This document shows, one piece after another, positions 27,986 to 36,155 of a DNA stretch of 64,000 nucleotides. A program made the position numbers and the translations under genes. The notes below the pieces were generated by a model that was not told the DNA's origin, searched no databases, and was given only the letters and a program-made list of their open reading frames with translations. The DNA is taken from NCBI RefSeq assembly GCF_017873415.1, contig NZ_JAGGKD010000006.1:174964-238963 (forward strand), written 5' to 3'. This DNA comes from Methanolobus bombayensis (GTDB lineage: Archaea > Halobacteriota > Methanosarcinia > Methanosarcinales > Methanosarcinaceae). Numbering within the stretch: the stretch's first letter is position 1; every line of letters begins with the position of its first letter.

Positions 27986-29719
27986 TCATTCTGCAGAACA
28001 TCGATCATTATTTTTTTCATTGCAAATGCCAAGTTCTTTTAGTTTTTCTTTTTCAGGAATTCCTTCGGCATTCCATCCTCTGAAGTGGTAGTAATCTGAG
28101 ATTGCCTTCTCAAACTCACTTTTTTTTATCTCATCATTTTCAAAGAATCTTTCAGGGAGTGTGTCCTCAGAAGATTTGACTCCTGCTTTAAGATTAAAAA
28201 TCCGCTCCTGATTGAAAATCCGCTCACCTGCCCTGAGCAATTCCTCAGCAGAATAGTTTTCCCCTGTAAGTTTATTAAGCAGTGCAGCAAAATCAACCTC
28301 TCCTACAGCCAGCATTGTGAAGGGGCACATCACAAGGGAATCTATCACTGCTGTTAGATCCTGGAAATATAGTACAAGGGCAGCTTTTCCATCAAATTTC
28401 TCTCTTTCAAGAAGCATGGGTTTGCCCATTATCTCCGGCCCAACCATGAATGCATTCAAATGAGAGCCACCAGTATTGGATGTTGCATAGGCGATTGCCA
28501 TACCTTTAATTTCCCTGGGATCATATCCCGGGATCTCAAGTCCTTTCACTGAAGTATCGCATTCCTCTTTTCCGATGGAATGAAGGTAATCATGGGAACC
28601 TTTGCACACATAATGTGTTCCCTCTCCTATTTCCGTGACCATGTCTTTTACTTCTTCCATTTTGATCCAGGGCTTGATTTCCATATAGCCTGCAATTGCA
28701 GAACCCACAGAGATAGGGTCCAGTCCATAATCAAGACAAAACCCGTCAAGTTCTCTTACCAGTTCGATATCGTCATTTCCGATGTTTGGTCCGAATGCCC
28801 ATATTGAATCATAGTCTGGAACAGGTATTCCGGCCTGGTCGGTTCGTCTGCAACCAATTGGACATGAATAGCAGGGAGCTTCTTTTAAATTAAATGTCTG
28901 GTTGAGCTCTTCTCCTGAAAGTTTGTTTGCATTCCGAAAATTCTTTTCACGGAAATTTAGTGCAGGCACAGTTCCCATATAACTCAGAAGGTCTGTTATT
29001 ACGGAACTGCCATATTTTTTAAGCCCCTTGGAAGCAGGAGGACTTGCGGTTAGCAGCCTCTTTGCTTTTTCTACAACCATTTCAAACTCATCAGGCTTTG
29101 CAACTTCTACCTTATTTGTTCCTTTAACAACAATAGCCTTAAGGTTCTTTGACCCCGCAACAGCTCCGTGAGCGCCGCGTCCACTGGTATATATTCGGTC
29201 ATTCACCATGTTTGCCATGCTTACAAGCATTTCTCCGGCTTTACCAATGCAGACAACTTTTCCTTTATCTTCAAGAAGACTGGTTGTTTCAGCAGTATTC
29301 TTTCCCCATAGATGCTCGGCAGATAATATCTCTACTTCTTCATCATAAATTTCGATATATACTGGTTTTTCAGCTTTTCCTGTAATTATGAGAACATCTA
29401 TACCTGCAAATTTAAGTTCTGCGCCAAAATAACCACCTGCATTGGAACTGAATATTGTGGATGTAAGTGGTGATTTACAGGTGATCGAAAAATGTCCGGA
29501 CATGGGAATAGAAGTTCCTGTCGCTGGCCCTGTAGTAAAAATAAGTGGATTTTCAGGGTTAAAAGGCTCTATTCCAGGATCTGCAAAGTCCTGCATAAGC
29601 CTGCACCCAAGACCTCGTCCTCCAATATATTTCTCTACGTATGATTTTTTGGTTTTTGTTTCTGTGACGGATTTGTCGCCCAGATCAATAGTGACTGTTC
29701 TTCCTGTCCATCCAAACAT
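27986..29719 (-). CDS. Tungsten-dependent aldehyde:ferredoxin oxidoreductase family protein
   Basis: The 577-residue protein starts with the AOR beta-sheet domain (YIGGRGLGCRLM, NPLIFTTGPATGT) and has SSNAGGYFG, GRGAHGAVAGSKNLKAI, the CxxCxxxC ligand set CYSCPIGC for the 4Fe-4S cluster near residue 290, and the fourth Cys in DSLVMCPF near 470. The enzyme would oxidise aldehydes to acids using a W-bispyranopterin cofactor and ferredoxin; the substrate is unknown. GGGGT precedes the ATG. It is the last gene of a matrixin-ogt-AOR run. Confidence 0.9.
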   Translation of the reverse strand: MFGWTGRTVTIDLGDKSVTETKTKKSYVEKYIGGRGLGCRLMQDFADPGIEPFNPENPLIFTTGPATGTSIPMSGHFSITCKSPLTSTIFSSNAGGYFGAELKFAGIDVLIITGKAEKPVYIEIYDEEVEILSAEHLWGKNTAETTSLLEDKGKVVCIGKAGEMLVSMANMVNDRIYTSGRGAHGAVAGSKNLKAIVVKGTNKVEVAKPDEFEMVVEKAKRLLTASPPASKGLKKYGSSVITDLLSYMGTVPALNFREKNFRNANKLSGEELNQTFNLKEAPCYSCPIGCRRTDQAGIPVPDYDSIWAFGPNIGNDDIELVRELDGFCLDYGLDPISVGSAIAGYMEIKPWIKMEEVKDMVTEIGEGTHYVCKGSHDYLHSIGKEECDTSVKGLEIPGYDPREIKGMAIAYATSNTGGSHLNAFMVGPEIMGKPMLLEREKFDGKAALVLYFQDLTAVIDSLVMCPFTMLAVGEVDFAALLNKLTGENYSAEELLRAGERIFNQERIFNLKAGVKSSEDTLPERFFENDEIKKSEFEKAISDYYHFRGWNAEGIPEKEKLKELGICNEKNNDRCSAE

Positions 29720-29760
29720 TATTTACCCCATATGTTTTTCTTTTTTCCCACCATCGATAT

Positions 29761-30147
29761 TTACGTATCTTTTCCATCATTTAATTTTCTTTTGCAGTTT
29801 GCTTCCATTTCAAGCATTCTTTTTTTAAGTTCTACTTTTTCTCCACAGGTCTTCCCGCAAAACCCTCCGATTCCAGAGGATGAAACCACCCTGTGGCATG
29901 GTATTATTATCGGATATGGATTTTTTGCAACAGCGGAACCAACAGCTCTGGCAGCACCTTCTCTTCCTGTTCTGCAGGCAAGTTCCTGATATGTTACTCT
30001 TTCACCATAGGGTATTTTTCTGACCTCTTCAAGCACTTCACGCTGGAATTCCGTGACTCCTGAAAGATCAACATCATATTCTGAAAAGTCCACTATTTCC
30101 CCACCAAAATATCTGAGAATAGCTTGGAAGATGGTCATATCACTCAT
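29761..30147 (-). CDS. ogt: Methylated-DNA-protein cysteine methyltransferase
   Basis: The 128-residue protein has the DNA-binding domain of Ogt/AGT: FQREVLEEVRKIPYGERVTY, then the active-site PCHRVVSSSGIGGF with its alkyl-acceptor Cys. The N-terminal ribonuclease-H-like domain of full-length Ogt is largely missing, as is common in archaea. I start at 30147 (MSDMTIFQ) because AAGGGG lies eight bases upstream; the longer frame would run deep into the metalloprotease gene. It repairs O6-alkylguanine. Overlap of 8 bases with the upstream gene. Confidence 0.92.
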   Translation of the reverse strand: MSDMTIFQAILRYFGGEIVDFSEYDVDLSGVTEFQREVLEEVRKIPYGERVTYQELACRTGREGAARAVGSAVAKNPYPIIIPCHRVVSSSGIGGFCGKTCGEKVELKKRMLEMEANCKRKLNDGKDT

Positions 30148-30865
30148 TTTTTCCATCCCCTTCAGAATCACTGAACACATCATCTTCAAGCTTTTTTCTT
30201 TGTTTCCTGTAACGAAGCCATCCGGTTCCATGATATGAGATCATTAATGCTGCTCCGATTATAAGGGCCAGAAGAATGTAGCGTGTAGAGTTGAACAACA
30301 GCGGATTGAGATTATCTCTGTGGTTGTATCTTGGATACATAATGTCGCTTCTGTCATCACTGTGTCCAAGGCCTAAAGCATGTCCCATTTCATGTGCGGC
30401 AATATATTCCATTGAACTGTCCCCATATTGTCTCCATGCATAACCTTCGTAATTACCGGTTTCAAGAACTATATCAGCTCTCTCAAAGCGGCCGTTTACG
30501 ATATATGGTCTCGTAAATCCCGCAACTCCACTGGATGCACCTACATCCTTTTCCAGATTATCCACCCACATGATAAGTATGTCAGCATTATCAGTTTCAA
30601 CTACCTGGAATTCTGGCCGGTATACCAGTTGCCCGTTACCTCCGTTTTCCCAGTAAGTGAGTGCATTCAATACTTCCTCTCTATAACTGGGACTGTAATG
30701 TTGTGGCACATCCTTGTCATCAATGTAGACTGTAATGGGTGAATGGTCCCAGGGTTCCGCTATTATTACAGGTCCATTGCTGTCCATGTGTCTGACACCT
30801 TCAAGTGCAAAAGCCAGCACAATAGCAAGTATAAAGACAATTATTACCCGGTTCATTCTGATCAT
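30140..30865 (-). CDS. Membrane-anchored matrixin-type (M10) metalloprotease
   Basis: About 241 residues from the ATG at 30865 (30856 is also possible). An N-terminal membrane segment (VIIVFILAIVLAFAL) precedes a catalytic domain with the full zinc site and helix HEMGHALGLGHSD (HExxHxxGxxH) and the Met-turn DIMYPRYN. A second membrane segment (YILLALIIGAALMISY) and a basic tail follow, so the protease domain sits outside, held at both ends. Matrixin-like zinc proteases cleave extracellular or envelope proteins. No propeptide with a cysteine switch is visible. Divergent from the HAD gene, which starts 110 bases away. Confidence 0.85.
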   Translation of the reverse strand: MIRMNRVIIVFILAIVLAFALEGVRHMDSNGPVIIAEPWDHSPITVYIDDKDVPQHYSPSYREEVLNALTYWENGGNGQLVYRPEFQVVETDNADILIMWVDNLEKDVGASSGVAGFTRPYIVNGRFERADIVLETGNYEGYAWRQYGDSSMEYIAAHEMGHALGLGHSDDRSDIMYPRYNHRDNLNPLLFNSTRYILLALIIGAALMISYHGTGWLRYRKQRKKLEDDVFSDSEGDGKNE

Positions 30866-30975
30866 TGGTGTTCTGAAAATAGTTGCTGTTTGCTTATTAG
30901 TTATTTGGCAGTCTGAATTGTTATTATTTAGCGGTAAAGGAGTAAACGTATATCTGATGAATTCAATCACAACTT

Positions 30976-31794
30976 ATGAAAAAACGTGTTGCTGTTGTCT
31001 TTGACAGTGCCGGGACACTGTTACATATGTATCGTGTTGCCAGGGATATGAGCAGTGGCTTGGTGCTTGAAGATGTACAGACAACCCTTCTGGTTGCAGA
31101 AAAGCCCAACAGAGCACTCGTTGTATTACGCACCGTGTTTGATGAACTGTGGCAATGCAATCCGTCTCTTGAACTCAGGGATTTTATAGAAATGTATAAT
31201 GTCCCTCTGGGAATTAGCTGCTCAAGTAGTCCCTTTGAATTGAGGGATGTTTACGGTATCATCCGCAGCAGCACTGTAAGGATTAGCGATATTTCTGATG
31301 TTGTATCCATGGTGAAAGGACGTTGTCCGGATGTATTTTATGTTGCGGCGGGTCTTGTGGTTGATTCTCAGGAGAATTTGATTCCCTATGTACTCAGCAC
31401 CGGAGGGAGGTTATATTCTCAAAGCTCCGAGGCGGTGAATATAATCAGGGATATGGGTGTGGATATCTATATAGCTTCAGGAGACGATGCTCAGAACCTG
31501 CAGGTTCTTGCCTCGTTATTATCTATACCTATGAATGATGTTTTTCCAGTTGCCACAACACACGACAAGGAACGTATAGTTAATGATCTCAAAAAAATCT
31601 ATGATAATGTTCTCATGGTTGGTGACGGGATGAACGATATACTTGCTTTGAGGGCCGCTGATGTGGGAATTCTTACTTCGCAGCAGGGGGATGAGCGTCC
31701 ACAGGTGTTGAAGGATTCTGCAGATATTATCATTGGCAACATCATTGATGTGGCAGACATTGTACAAAATATATATGCTGACGTTACTTTGTAA
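30976..31794 (+). CDS. P-type-ATPase-like HAD superfamily protein upstream of the MCR activation operon
   Basis: The 272-residue soluble protein has HAD motif I as FDSAGTLL, which resembles the P-type ATPase DKTGTLT rather than the DxD of phosphatases, motif II ASGD, and motif III/IV GDGMNDILALRAADVGI, nearly identical to the P-domain of cation ATPases. The catalytic nucleophile Asp is kept; the +2 acid/base Asp is Ala. There are no membrane segments. It lies 250 bases upstream of atwA in the same direction. Stand-alone P-domains could phosphorylate themselves or act as phosphatases; a role near MCR activation is inferred from position only. Confidence 0.75.
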   Translation: MKKRVAVVFDSAGTLLHMYRVARDMSSGLVLEDVQTTLLVAEKPNRALVVLRTVFDELWQCNPSLELRDFIEMYNVPLGISCSSSPFELRDVYGIIRSSTVRISDISDVVSMVKGRCPDVFYVAAGLVVDSQENLIPYVLSTGGRLYSQSSEAVNIIRDMGVDIYIASGDDAQNLQVLASLLSIPMNDVFPVATTHDKERIVNDLKKIYDNVLMVGDGMNDILALRAADVGILTSQQGDERPQVLKDSADIIIGNIIDVADIVQNIYADVTL

Positions 31795-31942
31795 AATCGG
31801 CATGCATATCAGCTTTTTAGAAGTTCACAGCGCGAAGCATATGCGTTATGTTTATGTATTGAGTTCAATAATCCAACAGTAATTCTTTAAAAAAGATCGC
31901 TAAAAACTTGTTATCAGGTTTGCATGGGTTCCAATGGAGCTA

Positions 31943-31965
31943 GTTTTGTGTACAATCTACAAAAC
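31943..31965. promoter_or_regulatory. 7-bp inverted repeat, candidate operator upstream of atwA
   Basis: GTTTTGT and ACAAAAC arms are separated by nine bases, about 80-100 bases before the atwA start. The geometry (two half-sites one to two turns apart) fits a dimeric regulator or a transcript hairpin. Confidence 0.35.
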
Positions 31966-31983
31966 CGTTAAGTAATTTGAGTA

Positions 31984-31995
31984 GATATGCATATC
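31984..31995. promoter_or_regulatory. 12-bp perfect palindrome GATATGCATATC upstream of atwA
   Basis: The palindrome lies 50-60 bases before the atwA ATG. Partial copies of its half-site (GCATATC, GCATATGC) occur at about 31804 and 31838 in the same 250-base gap, so this may be a repeated regulator site. Confidence 0.4.
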
Positions 31996-32044
31996 ATGAT
32001 TAGTGAAACAGGACTCCTATGCACCCCTGGGCGGAGGAAATCAA

Positions 32045-33658
32045 ATGGCATTATTCATTGAAGTCAAAAACCTGACACTTGAATTTGATGGTGTCAAAGT
32101 TCTTAAAGACATAAACCTGACCATAAACGAGGGAGAAGTTCTCGGTATACTTGGAAGAAGCGGATCAGGTAAGACAGTATTGATGCACGTCCTGCGTGGT
32201 GTTGAAGAGTATGAAGGTATCACTGGAGAAGTAATATACCATCTCGCAAGATGTGAGAAATGTGGGCATATGGAACCACCAGGTAAGGTTGGACAGGAAT
32301 GCCCGTCATGTGGTAATGATACTCTCAAGCCCTTTGAAGCTGATTTCATCAAACTTTCTCTCCATGATGCAGACAGGCGTGAAATTACCAAGAGAATCGC
32401 TATCATGCTCCAGCGTACATTTGCGCTATATGGTGATGACAGGGTTATTACCAATGTAGTGAACTCGCTGACAGAGATCGGTGTTAACAGTGAGACAGCT
32501 ATTTCCCGTGCTGTGGAACTTCTGGAAAAGGTCCAGCTCTCACACCGTATGATGCACGTTGCACGTGACCTCAGTGGTGGTGAAAAGCAGAGAGTAGTAC
32601 TTGCTCGTCAGCTTGTGAGGGATCCAATGCTTCTTATCGCTGATGAACCAACTGGTACTCTTGACCCAAGGACCGCTGAAGTTGTACACGATGTGATTGC
32701 AAAGGCCGTCAAGGAATATAATATGACGATGGTCATCACTTCTCACTGGTCTGAAGTGGTAGAGGACCTTGCTGACAAGGCTATCATTCTTGAAGATGGT
32801 GCAATTGTAAGGGAAGGTGAACCTTCCGAAGTAGCAAATGAGTTCATGCAGATGATCTGTTCTGTAGAGAAGAAAGCTGATATTGCTGTAGGTGATCCTC
32901 TTATCAAGGTGGACAATCTTGTCAAAAAGTATATTTCTGTGAGCAGGGGTGTTGTTTACGCCGTTAATGATATCTCCTTTGACGTAAAAGAAGGAGAGAT
33001 ATTCGGTCTTGCAGGTACAAGTGGTGCCGGAAAGACAACAACATCAGAAGTTCTCATGGGCATCGTACAGCCAACCAGTGGTGATATTCAGGTACGTGTC
33101 GGTGATGAATGGGTTGACATGAGAAAGCCCGGACCAGAATGCAGGGGCCGTGCTGTTAAGTATATGGGAATACTGCATCAGGAATATGGTCTTTACACGC
33201 ACAGAACCATAATTGACAATCTTACAGAATCCATAGGAATTGATCTTCCATATGAGCTTGCAGTCAGAAAGGCTATCAACACACTGGTTGCAACCGGATT
33301 TACCGAAGAGAAGGCAAAATCTATATTATCAAAGATGTCAGATGAGATTAGTGAAGGTGAAAGGCACAGGGTTGCACTTGCCCAGATCCTGATGAAGGAA
33401 CCTAATATCATTATAATGGACGAACCAACGGGAACAATGGATCCGTTCACTAAGAAAGAGGTAACAAAGTCTATTCTGGAAGCACGTGAGAAAATGGGTG
33501 ACACATTCGTTATCGTATCTCACGATATGGACTTCCTGCAAGAGATTTGTGACCGTGTAGCTCTCATGAGGCAGGGTAAGATAGTCAGTGTCGGAGAACC
33601 AGAGGCTGTTCTGTCAGAGCTTACCGATGAAGAGCGTATGGAAGCAGCAGAGACATGA
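32045..33658 (+). CDS. atwA: Methyl-coenzyme M reductase activation component A2 (AtwA)
   Basis: The 537-residue protein holds two ABC ATPase domains: Walker A GRSGSGKT (about 37) and GTSGAGKT (about 325), signatures DLSGGEKQR (about 176) and ISEGERHR (about 435), and Walker B LLIADEPTGT and IIMDEPTGT. A zinc ribbon (CEKCGHMEPPG ... CPSCGND) is inserted in the first domain, as is typical for A2. It couples ATP hydrolysis to reduction of Ni(II) to Ni(I) F430 in MCR. I start at 32045, behind GGCGGAGG; the upstream in-frame ATG has no ribosome site. First gene of atwA-mmp3-mmp6-mmp5-mmp15-mmp17-mmp7. Confidence 0.96.
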   Translation: MALFIEVKNLTLEFDGVKVLKDINLTINEGEVLGILGRSGSGKTVLMHVLRGVEEYEGITGEVIYHLARCEKCGHMEPPGKVGQECPSCGNDTLKPFEADFIKLSLHDADRREITKRIAIMLQRTFALYGDDRVITNVVNSLTEIGVNSETAISRAVELLEKVQLSHRMMHVARDLSGGEKQRVVLARQLVRDPMLLIADEPTGTLDPRTAEVVHDVIAKAVKEYNMTMVITSHWSEVVEDLADKAIILEDGAIVREGEPSEVANEFMQMICSVEKKADIAVGDPLIKVDNLVKKYISVSRGVVYAVNDISFDVKEGEIFGLAGTSGAGKTTTSEVLMGIVQPTSGDIQVRVGDEWVDMRKPGPECRGRAVKYMGILHQEYGLYTHRTIIDNLTESIGIDLPYELAVRKAINTLVATGFTEEKAKSILSKMSDEISEGERHRVALAQILMKEPNIIIMDEPTGTMDPFTKKEVTKSILEAREKMGDTFVIVSHDMDFLQEICDRVALMRQGKIVSVGEPEAVLSELTDEERMEAAET

Positions 33659-33687
33659 TATTTTAGATATACACGGAGGAGTTTGGC

Positions 33688-35235
33688 ACGAGTGGCGAAA
33701 TAACGTTAGAGATCAACGGACAGGAACTGAAATTACCCGAAAGTTCAACCCTTGAGGACGCCATCAAGGTGTCAAACGCCCCTTACAAAAAGGGTACAGC
33801 TATTGGTATTCTTATAGAGAAGGAAGATCTCAGGTCACAGGCATCAACAGAATACCTTGTGAAAACCTCTAAAGGTGAGTTCAAAATAGAGCTTCTGGAT
33901 GAATCATCTTCTTCTTCCAAACGCTGGATATCTATTTTTAAAGATCTTACAGAACTTCCTGTGCGATGGACAAATAAAGATGTACTTGCCTTTGGTCCGT
34001 TCAGCACTGACATGGAACCTGCACGTGGAACTTCTGAGATGGAAAGGTTCACACTTCTTTTTGGTGCAGGTGGTGGTGATGCTGCAAATACTCATATTAT
34101 TGTAAGTAAGACCCGTCACTCTGCGGAATATGGAGCTCCTGAGGACGGTGTGTTTGCAAGACTGATAAGCGGAAAACATGTTCTTCCTGACCTTGAGAAA
34201 GGAGACAGGATACTTTCCATTGAGCCTGTTGTTGAATGGGAAAAAGTAGGTGAGCATATATCCACAACTGATCTCTCTACAAAACTGGAAAATGGATATC
34301 GTATTTTTACTTACATTGAGATAGAGATCGACCCTCTGGCTCCTGAAGGTGCAGAGTTCTTTTTTTCAGTTACAAGAGACGGTACGTTCCATATCGATTA
34401 TCTTTCAACTTCTTTTATATCCGATCATCGTTTCCAGGGTGAACTGGTAACATATGAAAATTTTGAGGCACGGTCTACGGGCTCGGTATTTGTGAGAACT
34501 GTGGGATATGGTGCCGGAAAACTTTTCATTTCAACTGATGACCGCACTTCATCTATAATGCATTCTGTGATAGGTCACGTCGTAAAAGGTATAGAACTTG
34601 CCAGAATGGTAGAAAATGACCAGAAGATCATGGTGGAGTCGGTTCCTGAACAGGTAATGCTTCTTGGTAAGAGCAATGCAGACGCAGAAACTGAAATGTC
34701 TCAGCAGGATATTGAAGTAATCAGAGAAGGTTATACCGATGATGATGGTTTCATTGTAAAGCAGTCTCCATCAACCACAATTGAGATCCTGCATGAAAAG
34801 AAAGTAACAGTTCAGGGTGTTGATCCTGAAATGCTTGTAAGGATAGAGCTTTATGATGATCTTGCTCCCAAGACTCTTGATTTCTTCAGACATGCAGTGG
34901 GTCTGCAGTATAATCCTGTTGGTGAGCTTCCGGTAATGATGACCTATGAGAACACTTATATCTTCAAGGCTGAGAAACCTGCGGAATCCTACAAGGAAAT
35001 ATTCCCGGAAAATATCCCTGAAAAGACAATTGCAGGTGAAATTGGTGTTACCAATCAGGCTGCAAAGAGAGCCGGAATGATAGGTGTCAAGTTAAATGAT
35101 GATGATTTGTTCGGCCCGACCGGAGAGAGGTTTGGAAGTACGAATATTATCGGAAAAATATTGGAACCTGAGAAACTCAAACATTTCAAGGATGGAGACA
35201 TGATGTATATCTTAGAGAGCAGCAAGGAGGAATAA
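33688..35235 (+). CDS. mmp3: Methanogenesis marker protein 3, apparent ACG start
   Basis: The protein (515 residues from 33688) is a component of the MCR activation complex. Family members begin about SGEITLEINGQELKL, and here those codons follow directly after an ACG at 33688, six bases behind a strong GGAGGAG. No ATG, GTG or TTG exists in frame between the upstream stop (33664) and the GTG at 33769, which has no ribosome site and would remove about 27 conserved residues. I therefore call an ACG start, or a sequencing error from ATG. The C-terminal part includes RIELYDDLAPKTLDFF, reminiscent of a cyclophilin-like fold. Spacing to atwA is 29 bases. Confidence 0.85.
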   Translation, partial: TSGEITLEINGQELKLPESSTLEDAIKVSNAPYKKGTAIGILIEKEDLRSQASTEYLVKTSKGEFKIELLDESSSSSKRWISIFKDLTELPVRWTNKDVLAFGPFSTDMEPARGTSEMERFTLLFGAGGGDAANTHIIVSKTRHSAEYGAPEDGVFARLISGKHVLPDLEKGDRILSIEPVVEWEKVGEHISTTDLSTKLENGYRIFTYIEIEIDPLAPEGAEFFFSVTRDGTFHIDYLSTSFISDHRFQGELVTYENFEARSTGSVFVRTVGYGAGKLFISTDDRTSSIMHSVIGHVVKGIELARMVENDQKIMVESVPEQVMLLGKSNADAETEMSQQDIEVIREGYTDDDGFIVKQSPSTTIEILHEKKVTVQGVDPEMLVRIELYDDLAPKTLDFFRHAVGLQYNPVGELPVMMTYENTYIFKAEKPAESYKEIFPENIPEKTIAGEIGVTNQAAKRAGMIGVKLNDDDLFGPTGERFGSTNIIGKILEPEKLKHFKDGDMMYILESSKEE

Positions 35236-35237
35236 GT

Positions 35238-35675
35238 ATGTCCGAAGAGAACAATGATGATGTTATAACAAAGCTTGTTGTCACAAGTTCTGACAGTGTG
35301 CTGCCCATCGATGCTGCCATGAAGATATACGAATCCAGTACTGATATCGTAATCAAGGAAACATGTTTCGGAACAATGGTCACAGGCCCCAGAGAGGCTG
35401 TTAATAAAGTGGTAAAAGAGATTGTTGATCTTGATAAGAATCACATTTTCGTAAAAGAGAGAGGTTTCCCTCCGGGTGACGACAGGCGTTGTCGTGCTTC
35501 ACGTGGAGGAGGTTCAAGGCCCGGTTTCTATTTCCTGAAAGAAGAGGCAATGATGCTTCCGATGATAGGTAAGGCGCTTGACAAATATGATGAACATGTT
35601 CCACTTAAAGATACAGAACACAAGAAAAAACTTGGAGTAAAAGATCTCCGGGATATAGTTGAATCCAGCTTATGA
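35238..35675 (+). CDS. mmp6: Methanogenesis marker protein 6
   Basis: The 145-residue protein matches the marker 6 family, with IKETCFGTMVTGP, then ERGFPPGDDRRCRASRGGGSRP, a Cys/Arg/Gly-rich loop conserved in these proteins (shortened here to motif level: GFPPGDDRRC). GGAGG precedes the ATG, which follows the mmp3 stop by two bases. It belongs with the genes whose products purify with the MCR activating fraction or co-occur with MCR. The exact biochemical role is unknown. Confidence 0.9.
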   Translation: MSEENNDDVITKLVVTSSDSVLPIDAAMKIYESSTDIVIKETCFGTMVTGPREAVNKVVKEIVDLDKNHIFVKERGFPPGDDRRCRASRGGGSRPGFYFLKEEAMMLPMIGKALDKYDEHVPLKDTEHKKKLGVKDLRDIVESSL

Positions 35676-35684
35676 GGCAATACC

Positions 35685-36155
35685 ATGGCTAAAGTTATCA
35701 TATACCCTACAAACAGTCTGATCCTTTCTGACCTGGTCCAGAGGTTCGGTCATACACCCATAGCAATGATGGAAAAGATAAAGGAAAAGGTCACTACCGT
35801 TGGTGTTGATTCACCACCCATGAATATTACAGCAGAGGAACCAAAGCACGGTCTGAAATATGCAGCTGTTGAAGTTCCTGCAGGTGTAAGAGGAAGGATG
35901 GCTATAGTAGGCCCGATGATCGAGGAGGCGGAAGCCGGTATTATTGTAGGGGAATCTCCAATGGCTTTTGGTTGCATGGGATGTGCCCGTACCAATGAAC
36001 TCACCAAGTATCTTATCAGAAGCCGTGAAATGCCAATTCTGGAACTGGAATTCCCGCAGACCGATGATGAAGGACAGGAATTCGTTTACAAGATAGCAGA
36101 ATTCCTGGAATCACTGCCTGAAAGTGAAGGCGATTCTGAGGAGGCAACAGAATGA
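35685..36155 (+). CDS. mmp5: Methanogenesis marker protein 5
   Basis: The 156-residue protein matches marker 5: [18 protein letters not shown] at the start and the Cys pair [11 protein letters not shown] near residue 90, which may bind a metal or cluster. The acidic C-terminus ([11 protein letters not shown]) is probably disordered. The stop overlaps the mmp15 ATG (ATGA), so translation is coupled. Function is unknown beyond strict association with methanogenesis. Confidence 0.9.
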   Translation: MAKVIIYPTNSLILSDLVQRFGHTPIAMMEKIKEKVTTVGVDSPPMNITAEEPKHGLKYAAVEVPAGVRGRMAIVGPMIEEAEAGIIVGESPMAFGCMGCARTNELTKYLIRSREMPILELEFPQTDDEGQEFVYKIAEFLESLPESEGDSEEATE

